49,259 nucleotides of DNA, taken from Zarea fungicola (lineage: Eukaryota > Ascomycota > Sordariomycetes > Hypocreales > Cordycipitaceae). Positions 44,894 through 49,259 of the stretch are shown piece after piece. How positions within the stretch are numbered: position 1 is the stretch's first letter; the number at the start of each line of letters is the position of its first letter. Under the pieces are notes generated by a model, which did not search any database, was not told the DNA's origin, and was given only the letters and a program-made list of their open reading frames with translations. The translations under genes and the position numbers were made by a program. The stretch lies in assembly GCA_900169235.1 (NCBI GenBank), contig FWCC01000455.1, positions 1 through 49,259 on the forward strand, in the 5' to 3' direction.

Positions 44894-47356
44894 TCATAAA
44901 ACGTCGTCAATGGATCGGATAATGGGAGCCTCGCCTCTCGTCGGCGGGCTGCGCGGATCAGCCACCGGTGGCGGCCGGCCAAAGAAAAAGTTGGATTGCG
45001 GTGGAAATGCTCCGATTCTGGGCGAAAACAGCCCTCCTTCGGCTGCTGCTGGTGGTGTGTCCGTCTTCATAAACTGCATGCCTGCAAATCCGCCAAACCC
45101 ACCAAAGTCAGTGTGATTCGTCATCGTCTCCGCACGGGGAGACATCAGCGCAGGCTCTTCGTATGGTGTCGTCGGGAGTGCAATCACTTGAGCCGGGCCT
45201 GGGAGCGCACGAGGATCCAGGACGGACGGCATTTCGTCTTGAAAGCTTCGCAGCGGAAGTGCACGCATGCCAACGCTTGATCGAGGACGGGGAATCGGTG
45301 GCTGGAGGGTACAGAGCCACGACTCGGCATATCCATTGGAGCTAGGCTCTGGTCGGCTCAGGCTGGACTTGGGCCGCGGCGGTACCTGGCTCAGTTGCAG
45401 CGGCGCTTGCACCGGTACTGGAGGCGGTGCTACAGTTGGCATCGGTGGCATCAGAGTGACAACTGGAGCAGCCTCAGACAAATCAGTAGCAGCAACTGGA
45501 TTCTCCTTGTCAGTAAACGGCTCGACATTCTTCCAGGAAAAGTCGAGTGGCGCCGAGGCTGGTCCGGGAGAGACAGCCTGGAGGCCTGGAGACGAGTTGC
45601 CACGAGCTCGCTTTGTGCCATCCTTGAGTCTTTCCTCGCGCGTCCTATCCTCATCCCGGGGCAGAGGAGCAGAGAGGGGCTCCTTTGCCGATACATCAAT
45701 GGCATCAGCCGAGAGCGTCAGGCGGTGCTTGGTCGGGCTGCGTCCAGTGCGAAAGACGGACGAGTTGGGGGCCGACTTCTTCTTGGCGAGTTCCTTGTGG
45801 AAATCCTGGAGTGAATACATGAGCTTCATGTTGGGGCTGATCCAGCGGCTCTTGGCCTGTGCGGCATAGTAGGCGTCATTGACGCTCAGTTCCGGGTTGA
45901 TATATAGGCCATATGCGATAATCAAGCTGGCAGATCGACTGGCGCCTTGCTGGCAGTGGATTAAAATCTTCTTATCCTGCTTGGCACGGTCATGAATGGT
46001 TTCACAGAGCTTCATCAGATGAGGCGCGATATCGGTGTTGTGGTCCCATGGGATATGAACATATTCGGGTTCTCTGAGAGGGTTGGCCTTGGGCGTCGTC
46101 GGTGTCTCCACATTGTTGTCGTCGGGCTGGAACTCAAACGCCGTGGCAAAACTGGCCGTGGTCACGGCTGTATCAGGGATCGGGCTAAAGTCAGGGCGCG
46201 ATCGTAGGGCCTTTTCCTCTTCTTGCTTCTTTTTCAGCTCCTCATATGGGTTCGGGACCTCCCGAGCAACATTAAAGACAACATCAAACCTGGAAGCCTC
46301 CTCAGCAGAGGGCTCTAGGTACAAATAGACACTATCTCCATAGATTGGGATGGGACCCTCGGTATATGTGGGTGACTTTTGATCCTCATTATTGATGCTC
46401 TCGTGGTATGGTTCAAAGTCCTGGCGGTTGGCCATTTGTGTCTTGATGGGTGAGTCCTCTTCGGTGATGGATGCATCAAACGAGGCGCGCATGCCCGTCT
46501 TCATGGGGCGCAGAACTTCTGACAGACCAGACTCGTTGCGCTCAAGCATTCTTGATGAAGGCAGAGGCGGCAGAGTCGGAGCCAGCGAGGGCTTGAGCAT
46601 GGTGAGCATGTGTGGTGTTGATGTTGAATGTTTGAGTGCGCGTCGCTGCAGGATGGGAGGCATGGCGGGAGAGGGTGGTATCACGAGGGCTGGTCGCTGG
46701 AGGTCGGACGTGTTGGTCCTGAGGCTGAGATCCTGTGTGTTTGTCCTGAGGCTCAGCTGGCTAGGCTTTCGTCTCATGCCGGGTATTTGAGGCTTGATGA
46801 AGCATGGCGACGCGGGCTCGACGGTAGACGCGTTAATAGTTGTGCTGACAGCCAGAGGCGAGACAATGGAGAGACCCTTCATGTTGCGCGGCCGGCGTGG
46901 CGCAGGAGAAGTCATGGGGCGGTTCAAGGCACCAACAGCCTCGGTCACCGTCAAAATTTCGTTTGTATTAGTGACGGGAAGCGCGCCAAAGACTGTACTG
47001 GGATAGTTGTTGAGAGGAATCAGGCCGGCGTTGAGTGGCGAGTCTGGTGAAGTAGAGGGTGAACGATCGGTCAACGGCGAGGAGTCGGTGGTTGAGAGCG
47101 TGGTTGTTGGCGAGGAGTCGGTCGACTCGGACATTTGCGTCGAGTTGCTGTCGCTGTGTTTGTGGTTTGGGTCCTGGTGGATGGCACCATCCGCGGGAGG
47201 AGTAGCAAGGACAGGCTTGGAGTCCATGCCGGCGAGTTTGGGATCGAGCACGGTAACTGTGTCACTGTCGCCAATGGTGTCGGCGTCGAGATCAAATACG
47301 GACATGAAGGTCGGTATTTGATCCTCGTATAATCGACGGGCGGCAGCGGACGGCAT
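44894..47356 (-). CDS. Dual-specificity MAPK phosphatase, Msg5-like
   Basis: Removes phosphate from Tyr and Thr of MAP kinases; in yeast Msg5 acts on the cell-wall and mating pathways. Intronless, 820 residues. The active site H-C-Q-Q-G-A-S-R (about 467-474) is the complete HCX5R signature, and a loop with W-D-H-N-T-D holds a likely general acid. A long Pro/Ser/Thr-rich N terminus (about 1-330) contains an L-S-L-R-T-N-T duplication, and the catalytic domain has a ~90-residue insertion before its P-loop. A disordered ~290-residue tail follows. The start M-P-S-A-A-A-R-R-L is supported by long upstream stops; no intron is needed. HUT1 converges on it. Confidence 0.85.
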   Translation of the reverse strand: MPSAAARRLYEDQIPTFMSVFDLDADTIGDSDTVTVLDPKLAGMDSKPVLATPPADGAIHQDPNHKHSDSNSTQMSESTDSSPTTTLSTTDSSPLTDRSPSTSPDSPLNAGLIPLNNYPSTVFGALPVTNTNEILTVTEAVGALNRPMTSPAPRRPRNMKGLSIVSPLAVSTTINASTVEPASPCFIKPQIPGMRRKPSQLSLRTNTQDLSLRTNTSDLQRPALVIPPSPAMPPILQRRALKHSTSTPHMLTMLKPSLAPTLPPLPSSRMLERNESGLSEVLRPMKTGMRASFDASITEEDSPIKTQMANRQDFEPYHESINNEDQKSPTYTEGPIPIYGDSVYLYLEPSAEEASRFDVVFNVAREVPNPYEELKKKQEEEKALRSRPDFSPIPDTAVTTASFATAFEFQPDDNNVETPTTPKANPLREPEYVHIPWDHNTDIAPHLMKLCETIHDRAKQDKKILIHCQQGASRSASLIIAYGLYINPELSVNDAYYAAQAKSRWISPNMKLMYSLQDFHKELAKKKSAPNSSVFRTGRSPTKHRLTLSADAIDVSAKEPLSAPLPRDEDRTREERLKDGTKRARGNSSPGLQAVSPGPASAPLDFSWKNVEPFTDKENPVAATDLSEAAPVVTLMPPMPTVAPPPVPVQAPLQLSQVPPRPKSSLSRPEPSSNGYAESWLCTLQPPIPRPRSSVGMRALPLRSFQDEMPSVLDPRALPGPAQVIALPTTPYEEPALMSPRAETMTNHTDFGGFGGFAGMQFMKTDTPPAAAEGGLFSPRIGAFPPQSNFFFGRPPPVADPRSPPTRGEAPIIRSIDDVL

Positions 47357-49259
47357 GATTTCGGGTCAGCCGCCTGCACCGTGTGAAGAGAGCGTGCGTG
47401 GCGAGGGTGTCGTCGCGTCGGAGTCTCAAAGTAGGTCGCAGAATCGCAGAGTCGAGATCGAAGAGCGGCGGTGGTTGGAAGGAACGTGTTTTGCCAAGTC
47501 ACAGAAACGTCAATCAAATGGAAACAGTCCTGCTGGGTCCGTGGACAAGCTGTCGAATGCGAGCGTTTGGCAGAAAGGAGTGTTGGTGACTGAGGGAGTG
47601 AACAGAAAGGGTTGTCGTCGAGACTTGGGCCGGTGAGGCGCAATAAAAGGCAGTTTTCCCGAGTAGCTGCGGGTTGAAGGAAGGATAAGAATCGACAGGA
47701 CAAGGACACCGTCGAGAATCGATCGAACGGAAGAGACTTTGGTGAAGAGGTCTCGACACAAGGGCCCGTCTTGTCGCAGACAGCGTCTCAGAGACACCGC
47801 AACAAAGCTCTGTGAATGCCGAGGAGGAATGTGTTTTCGAGAGCCGCTCAAGGCCAGAAAAGTAGAACGTGACGGGCTCGCGGGGCGCGTGGTCAAGGGA
47901 GGAGGATGTAGCAGATGGGATCGCAGCGGAATGAAGAGGCAGGCGGCGAGGTGAGACAGTGTACCAGTGGGCGGCTAGAAGAGAATCCTGAACAAGGTAT
48001 CGAACGAGGCGGGAATGGCGCGCGAAACAGTCGAAAAACGAAGAGAATACGGCAAAAGAAGAGAAGAGAAGAAACAGGATGGTCAAGGGAAACAAGAGTC
48101 AACGCATAGTCCGGAGAAAGTTGTAGAGGGTTGAGTCGTGAATAGGCCCTTTTCCAGATGCTTGGGTTGGCAGTGTTGGACACCTTTGCTGGAGGATGGG
48201 ATAATGGGAAGAGGAAGACAGAGACGGACGACGAGTGGAGGAGTGGAGGAGAGGGGGGTGTAGAGTGTGTAAAGTGTGGCCGGGAAGAGGATGAAGGTGA
48301 GGAGGCGTGAGGAGGCGTGCGCAAGCGAAGTTGGTGGTTTTGGCGACGAGGCACTTCAATACAAGCAGCCAGGTACCCCGTGGCGGTAGGAGTGCCCTGT
48401 GGGTACAAGGGTCTGAGGTAGTGCGGCGACAAGGTAGTTGTTTTAGGCTGTGCAGGGTGTGTCCGGTACTTGGAGTACTTGGAGCTACCTGTCGCCACTT
48501 GTACGCTCACCAATCTTGGCTGTATGTACTCCGTACTGGTAGCACTTGCGGTTCGTTGACAGATGAACCAGGTTTCCAGAATTCTACTGGATGATGCAAA
48601 TGGATATTCAGACTGGGTCCTCTGGAGCTCGCTGGATTGATTAGTTTTGTTTTCCCCAAACGAAGCTGATTGCCGGATGCTGATGGCTGTCAGGGTGGCG
48701 CCCGTCTTGCCGTTGTCGAGCAAGCGCTGATGTTTGCACCCGAGATGTGCGAAGTGCGCGAGCCGTAGCTGAGGCAGTTTTTTGGCTGGATTTGATTACG
48801 CATCTGTTTTATGATTGGCAATCTGCGTTATTTATTCCATGGTTTTAATTCATCTTCATCAGCATTATTTGTCTGGTTTGTCTTGATTCATTCCTACTAC
48901 TGTGGTTGATGAAGATTCAGGTACCTCCTTGTACTCCTTGTACTCCTGTACCTTGTACCCTTGTACCTTTCCCTTTGCCCCTCGCACCCGAGACCAAAAT
49001 AGAGAGTGGGGCCAGCCCATGCCACAGGTACCGTTCGGTGAAATTACAGTGCATAACTGCTGAAGCGGACTAATAGGAATACCTGCAGCGCAACAAAGAC
49101 TACCCACCCAAGGTAGTAGGGGGCTTCCAGCCCGGCCGGGGGACGAACAGACGAAGGACGACAGGGGGAAAAGGGCTAGAAACCGGGGCAGGACTCTGGC
49201 CGTGTGCTAAGAAAAGACCTGGAACCGGCCGCTAGGGTGGCAAGGGGGTGACAAAAAAA
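47357..49259. promoter_or_regulatory. Upstream region of phosphatase
   Basis: 1.9 kb upstream on the minus strand. The nearest kilobase is pyrimidine-rich when read toward the gene and likely carries a long leader. Open frames here reach 276 codons (47893-48723) but are composition artefacts without motifs. A purine-rich tract sits at 48200-48310 and a short degenerate repeat at 48925-48968. Sequence near the end may belong to an unseen gene. Confidence 0.45.
48925..48968. repeat. Degenerate CCTTGTACT repeat
   Basis: Four to five imperfect copies of CCTTGTACT-like words in a row. A related word recurs at 48469-48482 as TACTTGGAG. No function is inferred. Confidence 0.6.

Noticed and set aside
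47893..48723. 276-codon minus-strand frame upstream of the phosphatase
   Set aside because: Ser/Pro/Leu-rich from a pyrimidine-rich leader, with no domain and no upstream signals.
1..49259. tRNA, rRNA, CRISPR and intact transposons
   Set aside because: No T-arm consensus, rRNA block, spaced repeats, transposase motif or terminal repeat pair was found by eye.

Overview
The window is nuclear DNA from a filamentous ascomycete, most likely a sordariomycete of the Hypocreales type. Short GT-AG introns (mostly 50-80 nt, often with CTAAC/CTGAC-like branch sites) interrupt most genes. The gene set also fits: a killer-toxin-like class V chitinase beside a multi-LysM protein, an AA1-like secreted protein, a TBC1D5-type Rab GAP, HUT1, a triple-KH protein and a MAPK phosphatase. 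I see no rRNA, tRNA, CRISPR array or intact transposon.

Positions 1-21.7 kb look accessory: few genes, long empty or AT-rich stretches, and several damaged genes. It holds a GNAT acetyltransferase, an alpha/beta hydrolase, an SRPK-like kinase with a damaged catalytic loop, a DHA1-type MFS transporter with a one-base frameshift, and a divergently placed dehalogenase/epoxide-hydrolase-like gene lacking about 10 bases. After a 5.3 kb gene-poor stretch come an unrecognised 413-residue secreted protein, a small AA1-like secreted protein and a decayed minus-strand ORF (20007-20543) with an in-frame stop.

Positions 21.7-35.6 kb are mixed. They contain a GC-rich DHA2/VBA-type transporter, a TBC-domain Rab GAP on the minus strand (one intron appears to be GC-AG), and an orphan possibly mitochondrial protein. 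Then comes a 15-exon killer-toxin-like chitinase facing a five-exon, roughly six-LysM secreted protein across a shared 600 bp promoter. The pair fits a fungal-antagonism or cell-wall module: the chitinase cuts chitin, and the LysM protein binds chitin or its fragments.

Positions 35.6-49.3 kb are core genome with intact models: a 613-residue protein with aftiphilin-like acidic motifs, a PCBP/Rnc1-like triple-KH protein with a spliced pyrimidine-rich leader, HUT1 (one intron can fold into a 15-bp stem), and a long Msg5-like dual-specificity phosphatase with a long upstream region.

Exon joins were deduced by reading-frame and family continuity only. The indels that break genes in 5.6-11 kb could be real decay or assembly error; reads or PCR would decide.
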